Assembly (NCBI GenBank): GCA_947474365.1
Contig: CANJIU010000020.1
Coordinates: 48,722 to 112,721, forward strand
DNA: 64,000 nucleotides
From: Opitutia bacterium
GTDB taxonomy: Bacteria > Verrucomicrobiota > Verrucomicrobiia > Opitutales > Opitutaceae
Direction of reading: 5' to 3'
A program made the translations under genes and the position numbers. This document shows positions 9,673-18,350 of this stretch, one piece after another (the first letter of the stretch is position 1; each line of letters begins with the position of its first letter). Below the pieces are notes generated by a model. The model saw nothing but the letters and a program-made list of their open reading frames with translations, was not told where the DNA came from and searched no databases.

Positions 9673-10065
9673 GTGAAACGGAGCAAGACGGTCCGACGAG
9701 TGCTTCTCGGTGGTGCCTCGGCCGGCGCCATCGCCGCGGCTGTGTTGGCAACCGAGTCGCGCGTCACGCCCGAGAGCTACTACACCAACGACTACCATCT
9801 GCCGGGCGCCGGGTATTACCATGCGCCGTTTCGGGCGTTCTTCCCGCAGCCCTACAATCACTTCGATGCGACGCGCAAAATGTATTTTTACGGCGGCCAG
9901 TGGGGTGCGGCTCCGCACCGTAGCATCGTGAACATCTCCGCGCCCACCGCCGAGGCGGCCCGGGTCGCGGAAACGCAGCGCACGGATCTGCTGAGCTCGG
10001 GCGCCTATTACCAGCGATCCGGGTTCGGCCGCACCTCCGATTCGCATTTCTCCTCCTCCTCCTGA
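9673..10065 (+). CDS. Small exported protein, possible YgiB/YjfM (DUF1190) analogue
   Basis: About 130 aa from a GTG at 9673, 23 bases after the DUF350 stop; no ATG fits, since the upstream ATG at 9529 lies inside the DUF350 gene. The N-terminus (VKRSKTVRR then a hydrophobic Ala-rich stretch) is a signal or anchor. The mature part is rich in Tyr, His and Gly (GYYHAPFRAFFPQPYNHF) and ends in RSGFGRTSDSHFSSSS. The opening KRSKTVR and the closing GFGxTSxSHF resemble YgiB/YjfM, but the lipobox cysteine is missing. Its stop overlaps the next start by one base. The DUF1190 link rests on short similarity plus position. Confidence 0.65.
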   Translation: MKRSKTVRRVLLGGASAGAIAAAVLATESRVTPESYYTNDYHLPGAGYYHAPFRAFFPQPYNHFDATRKMYFYGGQWGAAPHRSIVNISAPTAEAARVAETQRTDLLSSGAYYQRSGFGRTSDSHFSSSS

Positions 10066-11186
10066 TGCAACGGCACCGTTGTCCACCGCGGCCAGCCTGG
10101 CGCGAGAAGGTCGAGGAAACCGGCCTCACCTACCACACGCACGAAACGGGCCCGTATTGGGACGAATCGGCGTGTTACGAGCTGAACGCGGCGGAGGTTG
10201 ACGTGTTGGAGGGCGCCGCGCGGACGTTGCACTTTCTCTGCATCGACGCCGCCGAGGCCGTGATTCAACGCGGCTGGTGGGATCGGCTCGCGATTCCCGA
10301 GGCCGCCATCCCGGCGATTCTTCGCTCGTGGGAGCGCGACGACTTCAGTCTCTACGGGCGGTTCGATCTCGCCTTCGACGGCCACGGCGCGCCGAAGCTG
10401 CTCGAGTACAACGCCGACACTCCGACCGCGCTGGTCGAGGCGGCGGTTACCCAATGGTTTTGGTTGCAGGAGGTCCACCCCGATGCCGACCAGTTCAATT
10501 CGATTCACGAGCGGTTGATCGCGGCCTGGCGCCGCTGGTCCGGGGCCACGATTCATTTCAGCAGCGTCAAGGGAAACGCCGAGGACGAGCAGACCGTGCT
10601 CTACCTGCGCGACACCTGCGAGCAGGCCGGCGTGGCGACCCGCGCCGTGGCGATCGACGACATTGGCTGGGACGCCATGCGCCGGGTCTTTGTCGATCTC
10701 GCCGGCGCGCGGCTCACCCATTGCTTCAAACTCTACCCGTGGGAGTGGATGTGGCGGGAGGAGTTTGGCCCGCATCTGGCCCACGACGCCGTGCAATTCA
10801 TTGAGCCGACCTGGAAGATGCTCCTTAGTAACAAGGGACTGCTGCCGGTGCTCTGGGAGTTGTTTCCGGATCATCCCAACCTGTTGCCTGCCTACGAAAC
10901 TGCCGTTTCGCTCGGCCCGCGCTATGTGCGTAAACCCAAGTTAAGCCGCGAGGGCGCCAATGTGACGTGGATCGATGCCGGCACTATCGTCGAGGAAACC
11001 GGCGGTGATTATGGTGATGAGGGCCACGTCTACCAGGCTGCGGTGGACCTGCCCCAGTTTGACGGCAACCGCGCGGTGTGCGGCGTATGGATCGTTGATC
11101 ACGAACCGGCCGGGCTTGGCATCCGAGAGGACACCCGTCGCATCACCGGCAATCTGAGCCGCTTCGTGCCGCATTTTTTCCGCTGA
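10065..11186 (+). CDS. Glutathionylspermidine-synthase-like ATP-grasp ligase (YjfC/YgiC-like)
   Basis: 373 aa, about the length of the synthetase half alone; no N-terminal amidase (CHAP) domain is present. The ATP-grasp signature LLEYNADTPTALVEA is clear, preceded by SLYGRFDLAFDG and followed by FKLYPWEWMWREEFG, NKGLLPVLWELFPDHPNLLPA and the nucleotide-loop segment GPRYVRKPKLSREGANV. This family makes an amide bond from a carboxylate and an amine using ATP; YgiC and YjfC themselves have no settled substrate. The start codon overlaps the upstream stop (TGATG), so translation is coupled. It is the enzymatic core of the four-gene operon. Confidence 0.9.
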   Translation: MQRHRCPPRPAWREKVEETGLTYHTHETGPYWDESACYELNAAEVDVLEGAARTLHFLCIDAAEAVIQRGWWDRLAIPEAAIPAILRSWERDDFSLYGRFDLAFDGHGAPKLLEYNADTPTALVEAAVTQWFWLQEVHPDADQFNSIHERLIAAWRRWSGATIHFSSVKGNAEDEQTVLYLRDTCEQAGVATRAVAIDDIGWDAMRRVFVDLAGARLTHCFKLYPWEWMWREEFGPHLAHDAVQFIEPTWKMLLSNKGLLPVLWELFPDHPNLLPAYETAVSLGPRYVRKPKLSREGANVTWIDAGTIVEETGGDYGDEGHVYQAAVDLPQFDGNRAVCGVWIVDHEPAGLGIREDTRRITGNLSRFVPHFFR

Positions 11187-11187
11187 G

Positions 11188-12414
11188 ATGAGCTTCGAGA
11201 ATCCCACTCCTCTCATCGTCGGCGCCACGGGCACGCTTGATGGACGCCATGTGCGCGTCGCAGGTCGGGTCGTTATGGGGATGGAAGAGCGGGGCGAGAC
11301 TTACGTCTGGAACGAGTTCAACGTGGTCGACAGTTTCGGCCGCAGATCGACGCTGGTGTTCGAGGAGTCGGAAGCCGGGCCGGAGTGGAAGCTGTTCAAG
11401 ATGATCGAGCCCCTCCGCTCGATGTCGGCGTCCGAGGCGGCGGCGAAGCGCGTGGGCGCCACCGTCGACCTCGATGGCACGTCGACCCGCATCACGCTCG
11501 TCGCCGAGTCGCGCGTGCTCTGCATCGAGGGCCAGGGACCGGATGGCGTGGAAGTGGGCGACGTGGCGAAGTACTTTAACGCGGACCGCGGCGACCGGAT
11601 GTTGGTGGTCAGTTGGACCGGGGAGGAAATTGAATTTTTCGAGGGCCGCGATTTATCGGCGCAGATGATGGCGGAGGCGTTCGGCCTGCCGGGGGACGCC
11701 CCCGCCCTGGGCCGCACGTCGGGATTTTCGCGCGACACGTCCGCCGCGACCGGCGGCAACTCGATCATCGGCTACGTGGTGTTCGCCGTGTTCGCGTTTT
11801 TCAGCCTTTTTTCCTGCACCCGCTGCAACCAGGGCACGACGTCCAGTGCGCCGTCGCGGGCGACGGCGCCGCTGCCGGCGCCCAAGAAAGCCGCGCCCCT
11901 GCTGCGGCTCAACCCGGGTGCGCAGGGCACGCTGGCCCAAATTCGCTACACGATCGAAGGCCACGCCCTGGTGGAAATCGCGCGCGTGGGCGCGCGTCAC
12001 GATGAACACGAGTATTCGCTGACGAGTGGCGCGGGGGAACGAGCGCTTTTGATCAACGCCCTGAACGGGCTGGAAAAGGAGTGGCATCTTTTACTGCCGG
12101 TCACCGGGAGCGCCGAGCTCTTGACGCTCAGCCCGCAGGAGGCGGCGACGCGCCGGAAGGGCGCTCCGATTCCTCTGGGTGGGCGGACGTTTCGCATCAC
12201 GAGTCTCTATCAGGCGACGACCCGCGCGACGGACGGTGCTGCCGGCGCGACCGCGGTCTGGCCGGCGCTGCAGTACGGTTTCATCGCGCAGGACGGCGCC
12301 GATTGGCTGGTCGCGCGGTGGACCGAGCAGGGCGTACGTTTTTTCCGTGGTCGCACCATTGCAGAGGCGGACGTGCTCACGGCACTCGGGCCGGGTCAGG
12401 GAAAACCACGTTGA
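11188..12414 (+). CDS. Duplicated DUF4178 membrane-anchored protein
   Basis: 408 aa, starting one base after the ligase stop. Residues about 8-75 form a DUF4178-like unit (GATGTLDGRHVRVAGRV ... YVWNEFNVVD ... WKLFKM), followed by a beta-rich unit ending in EIEFFEGRDL. A single membrane helix lies near residue 195 (SIIGYVVFAVFAFFSLFSC), then a Pro/Ala linker, and the same two units recur (PGAQGTLAQIRYTIEGHALV ... KEWHLLLPV ... GVRFFRGRTI). The two halves therefore look like an internal duplication on either side of the membrane helix. DUF4178 is known to travel with DUF350 and polyamine-type enzymes; no activity is established. Confidence 0.8.
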   Translation: MSFENPTPLIVGATGTLDGRHVRVAGRVVMGMEERGETYVWNEFNVVDSFGRRSTLVFEESEAGPEWKLFKMIEPLRSMSASEAAAKRVGATVDLDGTSTRITLVAESRVLCIEGQGPDGVEVGDVAKYFNADRGDRMLVVSWTGEEIEFFEGRDLSAQMMAEAFGLPGDAPALGRTSGFSRDTSAATGGNSIIGYVVFAVFAFFSLFSCTRCNQGTTSSAPSRATAPLPAPKKAAPLLRLNPGAQGTLAQIRYTIEGHALVEIARVGARHDEHEYSLTSGAGERALLINALNGLEKEWHLLLPVTGSAELLTLSPQEAATRRKGAPIPLGGRTFRITSLYQATTRATDGAAGATAVWPALQYGFIAQDGADWLVARWTEQGVRFFRGRTIAEADVLTALGPGQGKPR

Positions 12415-12422
12415 GCCGAATC

Positions 12423-14762
12423 TCAACGCGGTGCCGCTCGCCGCAGGTCGGCTGCTTTTTCGAAATGATCGAAGGCCTCGCGGTTCCGACCGAGGGCGCG
12501 CAGGAGCTGCGCAAAATGGTCGTGTACCCCTGCCGAATTGGGATCAAGCCGCAGGGCATTTTCAAAAACCGGGACCGCGTTTTCGAGCTGGTCCGCATTC
12601 ACGAGCGCAACGGCGAATTGGGCGTGGGACGAGGGGTTGTCCGGTGCGAGTTCCACCGCGACTTTCAGATGAGGAATCGCCTCCCGCCAGCGCGACGCCG
12701 CCCCGAGGGCGGTGCCGAGATTGGCGCGGGCCACCGCCATTTGGGGAGCCAATCGCACGGCGGCTTCGAAACGAACGATCGCCTCGTCGGCACGGCCTGA
12801 CTGCGCGAGGGCCGCACCGAGGTTGACCAGGGCCTCTGCTGACTTCGGCGAGAGTTCGGCCGCGCGTTCCAGTTGGGCCATGGCGTCCGCCGTGCGACCG
12901 AGCGTCGCGAGTGCGCCTGCGTAGTGGCCCCTCGCCGCGGCAAATGCGGGCTTGAGGCGGAGGGCGGTTTCAAAATGAGTCAGCGCATCGGCGGGACGAC
13001 CTTCGGCGACCAACGCTCGTCCGAGATTGGCGTGGGCCTGGGCCAGCTGCGGATTGAGACGCAGGGCCTCGCGGTGTTCGGCGATGGCCTCGGTGAGGCG
13101 CCTGAGCTTGCGGAAGGCGGCACCGAGATTGTCGTGAGCCGCCGCATCTGCTGGGGCCAGCCGCAACGCCGCGCGGAAGAGATCGGCCGCCTCGCTGACG
13201 CTGCCTCCCTCGGCGAGTTCCGCCCCGAGGTTGTTCATCGCTCCGACGTAGTCCGGCTTCACCGCGAGCGCTCGACGATAGTGTGCCAATGCCTCTGGAT
13301 TCCGACCCACGTTGCGCAATGCGTTGCCGAGATTGTTGTGGGCCTCTGCATCGTCCGGCCGCAGCGCAAGTGCGCGCTCTAGGCAGGGGATCGCCTCGGC
13401 CGCCCGGTCGACGAGCGTGAGTTCGCAGCCGAGATCATTCCACCCGTGCGGATCATCGGGGCGGAGTTGCAGCGCTTGCCGATAGGTCGCGATTGACTCT
13501 TCGTGACGCTCGGCGCGGGCCAGGGTGTCAGCCAGATTTAGCCATGCCATGACCGCACCCGGGTTGCGGGCGACGGTGTGCCGCCAGAGCGCCTCGTTGT
13601 TGCGAAAGTTCAGCGACTGCCGCGTGGTCAGAATGCCGAGCACGAACAGGAGCGCACCGGCGAGCAGAGGCGCGGCGCGCGGCAGGCCGCGGGTCAATGC
13701 CGCTCCGGCGAGCGCCAACGGGGCCATGCTGGCGAGGTATTGAAAATGATCCCCGACGAACGCATAGCGGAAGAAGTAGACGTCGAAGAATCCGAGCACA
13801 GGAAAAAGGAGTGCGACGAAAAAAAGCGCGGCAAAAAAAACTGGCCGAAGTCTTCCGTTTCGGCCGAGCCACAGGAGCGCAAGCGCCGCGATCGCGCCCA
13901 GCGCGCCAACATAAATCGCGGGGTCGCGCGCAGCGATCGTCCAGCGCGGATAGATGAACATCAGCGGTTCCGGCCAGACGATTTTCCCGAGGTAGAACCA
14001 CATCACGCGGCCGGCGATCGCGGCGCGCTCGAGCGGGGTTTGAGACCATTCCGGGCCGGCGGCCCCCGAGTGGAATTTTTGTTCCCAAATCGTCCAGCCT
14101 GCCGCGACGGCGGAAAGAATGAAAAACGGCGCCAGGGCGAGAAGATGGCGCCGTTGAATGCGCGTTTCGCGCCACCAGACGCAGAGGCCGAGCGCAACGG
14201 GCAGCATCACCGTGGAGGGCTTGCTGAGGATCGCGAGGACGGCGCAGAAAAAGGAGAGGGCGGCGAACCGGCGGCGGTCGCCAGACTCCAGCCAGCGCAG
14301 CCAAAACAAAATCGCCGCGAGGAAGAACACCGCCGACTGCGTGTTCTTCAATTCGCAGATCCACGCCACCGACTCGGTCTGCACCGGGTGCAACGCCCAG
14401 AGCGCGGCACCGAGCCAGGCCCCCGGCACCGCGAGCGCGAGCAGCACCCGCCAGAGGAGCAGCGCCGCCGTGGCGTGGCAGGCGAGGGTCACGATGCGGT
14501 AGCCGAGCGGATTCAGCTCCCAGAGCGCGTGCTGCACCCGGAAGTTCGTCAGCACGAGTGGAAAATAATTCGCCCGCGCGCTTGTCCAGATCTCCTTCAA
14601 CCCCAGCGGCCCGACAATCGTCGGATTGGCGGTGATGTGCAGGTCGTCGTCCCAGAGGAAATCCCCGCGCAACGATGCCAGATAAACCAACCCAATCGCC
14701 GCCACCAGCATAGTCGCGCCCAGCCACGGGCGACTCAGGGAAGGGACTCGGGGCGCAGGCAT
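12423..14762 (-). CDS. Membrane protein with C-terminal TPR array (TMTC/GT-C like)
   Basis: About 779 aa from the ATG at 14762, which precedes a clean first membrane helix; the frame is open to 14864. The N-terminal half has about ten hydrophobic segments with an early loop DFLWDDDLHITANPTIVG, typical of multi-pass GT-C/TMTC-like proteins where acidic residues in the first loop are catalytic. The C-terminal half has about ten 34-residue TPR units (for example DDAEAHNNLGNALRNVGRNP). Possible role: O-glycosylation or envelope assembly scaffold, by analogy only. It converges with the DUF4178 gene across 8 bases. A paralogue lies at 29707-31662. Confidence 0.8.
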   Translation of the reverse strand: MPAPRVPSLSRPWLGATMLVAAIGLVYLASLRGDFLWDDDLHITANPTIVGPLGLKEIWTSARANYFPLVLTNFRVQHALWELNPLGYRIVTLACHATAALLLWRVLLALAVPGAWLGAALWALHPVQTESVAWICELKNTQSAVFFLAAILFWLRWLESGDRRRFAALSFFCAVLAILSKPSTVMLPVALGLCVWWRETRIQRRHLLALAPFFILSAVAAGWTIWEQKFHSGAAGPEWSQTPLERAAIAGRVMWFYLGKIVWPEPLMFIYPRWTIAARDPAIYVGALGAIAALALLWLGRNGRLRPVFFAALFFVALLFPVLGFFDVYFFRYAFVGDHFQYLASMAPLALAGAALTRGLPRAAPLLAGALLFVLGILTTRQSLNFRNNEALWRHTVARNPGAVMAWLNLADTLARAERHEESIATYRQALQLRPDDPHGWNDLGCELTLVDRAAEAIPCLERALALRPDDAEAHNNLGNALRNVGRNPEALAHYRRALAVKPDYVGAMNNLGAELAEGGSVSEAADLFRAALRLAPADAAAHDNLGAAFRKLRRLTEAIAEHREALRLNPQLAQAHANLGRALVAEGRPADALTHFETALRLKPAFAAARGHYAGALATLGRTADAMAQLERAAELSPKSAEALVNLGAALAQSGRADEAIVRFEAAVRLAPQMAVARANLGTALGAASRWREAIPHLKVAVELAPDNPSSHAQFAVALVNADQLENAVPVFENALRLDPNSAGVHDHFAQLLRALGRNREAFDHFEKAADLRRAAPR

Positions 14763-14942
14763 TGCGGATGATTCCCTCGCCGGCGACGGGATCGCGCAAC
14801 GAGAAAGGAACGGCGCCGGCCGAACGACCTTCCCGTTCCGGAACGCATCAGTAGGAAATTCCAAGGTTTCAGATGCCCGATGCCCGATTTCACGATTTCC
14901 GAGTTCCTTCGGTCGCGGCTGCCGAGGTAGGAATTTTCTGGG

Positions 14943-17900
14943 CTAAAACGCCCCTTTCACCCCGAAGATCCAGTTGGCTCCGTATTCCTCCATCGCACGG
15001 AGCACGCTCTTCCGGCCTTCCTTCACTCCCGGTGGCGACTGATACCATTCATCCTTCACGTTGGTGATGTTGCGGCCCTGTACGAACAGCGACACGCGGC
15101 GGTTAATGTCCCATCCCAGCGTGAGGTCGAACTTCGTGAGTTCGCCCATGTAGCGGCCATAGGTGCCGCTCTCCGGCTTGTCGTCGGTCCAAATCAAGTT
15201 GAGCGAGCCGGTGAACCGGCGCAGTCGGTAGCTCACCCCGGACGAAACGCGGTGAGGGGCGAGACCGGCGCGGCGGTAGAAGGCCCCCGTGCCGCTCACG
15301 CCGGCGTAGGTGCGGTCATAATTGATGAACGCCGTGATGTTGCGCAGATATTCGCTCGGCAGGAACCCCAGGGTCTGCCGGTACCCGAAGGACAGGTTCT
15401 TGGTGGTGGTGATTCGATTCGAGAGGTTGCTCTGCGATCGAAAAATGTAGTTGGCGAAATCCGGGTCCTCGTTGCCGAACTCCGTCGACGTGTAGTCATG
15501 GGACACGAGCGTGTTGGTGAATTCGGTCTTGCTCAGCGCCAGCGTCAGCTGCCCGGGCGAACGCCCCTGAAAATAATAGGCGAAACGACTGAGATACTTC
15601 TTGTGCCGCTCCGGCAGCAGGTCCGGGTTGGGCGCGGCCACCCGCTGATTCACCTCGTCGACCACCCAAAGGCCGGTGAGCGCGTTAATCGACGGTCGGC
15701 CGATTCCGCGGTTGAATCCCCCCTGCCATTCGAAGTTCGGCAGGATGTTGTACTTCATCGACACGGACGGAAAGTAATTGTGATACTTCGAACGGCGCGT
15801 GATCCGCGGCTGGCTCATGTATTGATAGCGGAGGCCGGAGATCGAGGTCGCCTGGCTCACGCTCGCCGCGGTGAATTGGCTCGCGAAGGGCGACTTCAGC
15901 ATCTGCGCCCGGTTCAGCGGATCAAACTCGGTCAAATCGTTTTTCGTCTCCTCAAACCGCAGGCCGAAGAGAACCTGCGCCCTGCTGGTGATACGGGTGG
16001 TGGACTGACCGTAGGCGGCGGTGAGGGTCTGGCGAAAGTCCTTTTCGCTCGCAATAAACGACGAGTAGTAATTTGCGGCGGTCGACGTATTGACGAATTG
16101 CTCCGGATGCGCAGCCATCAGGCTGGCCATCGCGCTCCGACTGACGCGCGGTGGCATGCCGAGCTGGCCATTGATGTTGTAGACGGTGAGCGCGTTGCTC
16201 TTGCCGAGTTCAAAGGGATTGGCGGAAACAAATTGCGGCCCGAGATTCGCCCATCGGCCCGTGGTGCCGGCTGTGTAGGTTTCAGTGGCGGGGTTATAGG
16301 TGGCGGTGTTGCCGCCGGTCCCGACATAGGACCAGACCGACCAGTCGCCATGATCGTGATTCTCTCGCGTCTCCTCGTCCCATTTCCCGCCAAATTTGAC
16401 CACGGTGGGAAAGCGTTTCAGGAACGGCAGGACCTGACGGGCGTTCAGCGTGCCCGTCCATTTTTCCGTCATCCAGGTGCGGTCGTCGTTGGTCACCCGG
16501 GTGCCGCCGGTGAAGTTCGCCAGGTTGTACCAGTCGGGCCCGGAGGTCTGGCGAATCGTCCATTCCCAGGATCTCGGATTGTCGCGCGTGGCGGTGAAAC
16601 CGCTGGCGATGCTGCCGCCCTCGTTGTTGGAAAAGCCCCGCTCGAGGGATTCATAGTTGTTCACCGAGCGGGAGAACGCGAGGGCGCCGTCGACGACCAG
16701 TCCGCCCAGCTTGTATTCGAAACGCGGCGAATATTGGCGGGTGTAAACGAGTTTGGCCGACGAGCCGCCGCCGTTGCTCAGATTGGCAAAGTTTGACGCC
16801 GTCGTGCGGTTGACACTCACCGTGGTGATGCCGTCGCCCTGGATACTGGGACGTCCATTGTTCACGTTGGCGTTGTCGTTGGCCGCATTGAACGTGAAGT
16901 TACGGTTCCAAAACTCGCCCTCGAAATAGCTGTAGACCATGTTCACCGAGAGCACGAGGCGCGGCGTGACCTTCCAGTCGGCCGTGAGCAGCAACGCGTC
17001 TTTCTGGATAAACTTCGGCCCATCCTTGAAATCCAGCACGCGCGCCACCCAGGGCCGCCGCGCCGTGACATCTCCGGCGGCGTTCGAGCTGTACGTCACG
17101 CTGCTCAGCATCTGCTCGGTGTAGGAATAGGAGTGGTTCGCGCTGAGCAGAATTCCGAATTTCTGATGAAAAAACGACTCGGAGTACGTGAGGATGTAAT
17201 TGGGCTTCCACTTGTAATCCTTTCGGTCGCGCGGCCCGTCGCTCTTGTTGAGCGTGAACTCCTCGCTGTTGAAGTTGGCGCTGAAGTTATAGGTGAAGGA
17301 GCGGCCCTTCCGATCGAACGCCCGCTTCGTGCGCATGTTCACGTTGCCGCCCGGCGTGTCCGCGTCGTTCTCCGGGCTGTTGGTCCAGTTGATCTCAATC
17401 GACTCGATGCTGCTGATCGAGAATCCCTCGAAGCTCGTCGCCCGCGAGGCCGCATCGCCGCCGCGATTCGCATCGGCGCTGGCGGTGCGCATGCCGTCGA
17501 ACGCTACGCCCACGTACTGACCCTCCATGCCGCCGAGTCTTGGACCCCGCGGTTCGGATTCGACGTAGTCAAGATCGACGCCGGGCAGGTACTTCAAGAA
17601 TTCGCCGACGTTGCCGTCCGCGACGTCGCCGAAAAGATCGGATGACACCGACGTCACAATGTTCATTTCCCGCCGCTGGGCCTGGATGGCCTTGGCGTTG
17701 CCTTCGCGTTCTCCGGATACGGTGAAGGCCTGGAGTTGCACGACGCCGTCTTTCGATTTCGACGTTTCGACGGCAGTGCTGGTGAGGTTGAGCTCGCGGG
17801 TTGCGACCTGGCCGGGCGTGACGGTGAACGAGTCCTTCACCAGATTGTAGCCCGTGTAGGTCACCACGATCGTCGTCTGCCCGCCCGCCACGTCTGGAAA

Positions 17901-18161
17901 CTGAAAAGAGCCGTCGCTTTCGGTGTAGGCGACCTGCTGGGTGCCTTCGAGCCGCACCTCGGCATTGCGGACATATTCCTTCAATACCGGATTGTAGACG
18001 CGGCCTTGGACCGTTCCGGTGGGCGGGGTTTGGGCTGACACCGCGACGACGGTGATCAGCCAGCAACAGATGAAGGCCGCGGGACGTCGCCAAACGGCGA
18101 GGAGGCTGAACTCAGAGGTGTTCACGGGGTGGAGGTGTTGGATCCAAGCACGGGTGCGCAT
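14943..18161 (-). CDS. TonB-dependent receptor with N-terminal carboxypeptidase-regulatory-like domain
   Basis: About 1,072 aa. After a signal region ending near VAVSAQTPPTG comes a CarboxypepD_reg-like sandwich (GTVQGRVYNPVLKEYVRNAE), a TonB-proximal segment VVQLQAFTVSGEREGNAKAI, a plug domain (LPGVDLDYVESEPRGPRLGG) and a long beta-barrel region with TBDR hallmarks. It ends in an aromatic residue (WIFGVKGAF), the outer-membrane barrel insertion signal. Role: energised uptake of a large ligand across the outer membrane; the ligand is unknown. It is a tandem paralogue of the next gene upstream, from which it is separated by about 190 bases. Start 18161 is chosen over 18203 as it shortens a hydrophilic leader. 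Confidence 0.9.
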   Translation of the reverse strand: MRTRAWIQHLHPVNTSEFSLLAVWRRPAAFICCWLITVVAVSAQTPPTGTVQGRVYNPVLKEYVRNAEVRLEGTQQVAYTESDGSFQFPDVAGGQTTIVVTYTGYNLVKDSFTVTPGQVATRELNLTSTAVETSKSKDGVVQLQAFTVSGEREGNAKAIQAQRREMNIVTSVSSDLFGDVADGNVGEFLKYLPGVDLDYVESEPRGPRLGGMEGQYVGVAFDGMRTASADANRGGDAASRATSFEGFSISSIESIEINWTNSPENDADTPGGNVNMRTKRAFDRKGRSFTYNFSANFNSEEFTLNKSDGPRDRKDYKWKPNYILTYSESFFHQKFGILLSANHSYSYTEQMLSSVTYSSNAAGDVTARRPWVARVLDFKDGPKFIQKDALLLTADWKVTPRLVLSVNMVYSYFEGEFWNRNFTFNAANDNANVNNGRPSIQGDGITTVSVNRTTASNFANLSNGGGSSAKLVYTRQYSPRFEYKLGGLVVDGALAFSRSVNNYESLERGFSNNEGGSIASGFTATRDNPRSWEWTIRQTSGPDWYNLANFTGGTRVTNDDRTWMTEKWTGTLNARQVLPFLKRFPTVVKFGGKWDEETRENHDHGDWSVWSYVGTGGNTATYNPATETYTAGTTGRWANLGPQFVSANPFELGKSNALTVYNINGQLGMPPRVSRSAMASLMAAHPEQFVNTSTAANYYSSFIASEKDFRQTLTAAYGQSTTRITSRAQVLFGLRFEETKNDLTEFDPLNRAQMLKSPFASQFTAASVSQATSISGLRYQYMSQPRITRRSKYHNYFPSVSMKYNILPNFEWQGGFNRGIGRPSINALTGLWVVDEVNQRVAAPNPDLLPERHKKYLSRFAYYFQGRSPGQLTLALSKTEFTNTLVSHDYTSTEFGNEDPDFANYIFRSQSNLSNRITTTKNLSFGYRQTLGFLPSEYLRNITAFINYDRTYAGVSGTGAFYRRAGLAPHRVSSGVSYRLRRFTGSLNLIWTDDKPESGTYGRYMGELTKFDLTLGWDINRRVSLFVQGRNITNVKDEWYQSPPGVKEGRKSVLRAMEEYGANWIFGVKGAF

Positions 18162-18350
18162 CCCGATTGAAGGGCGGGAGCCGATGCCCCGTCTGGTCTG
18201 CACGGGTCTATCGTGCCGACGAGACGGTCAAAATGGTCATGCAATCGGAAGGGGGCCGCAAGCGCTTTGGTGCGGCAAAACGGCCGGCTTTTTAGGCGAG
18301 AAAGGCCGCTTCACTCTTCACCTGCTTTCGCTCCATTCCAGCCGCCGCGA

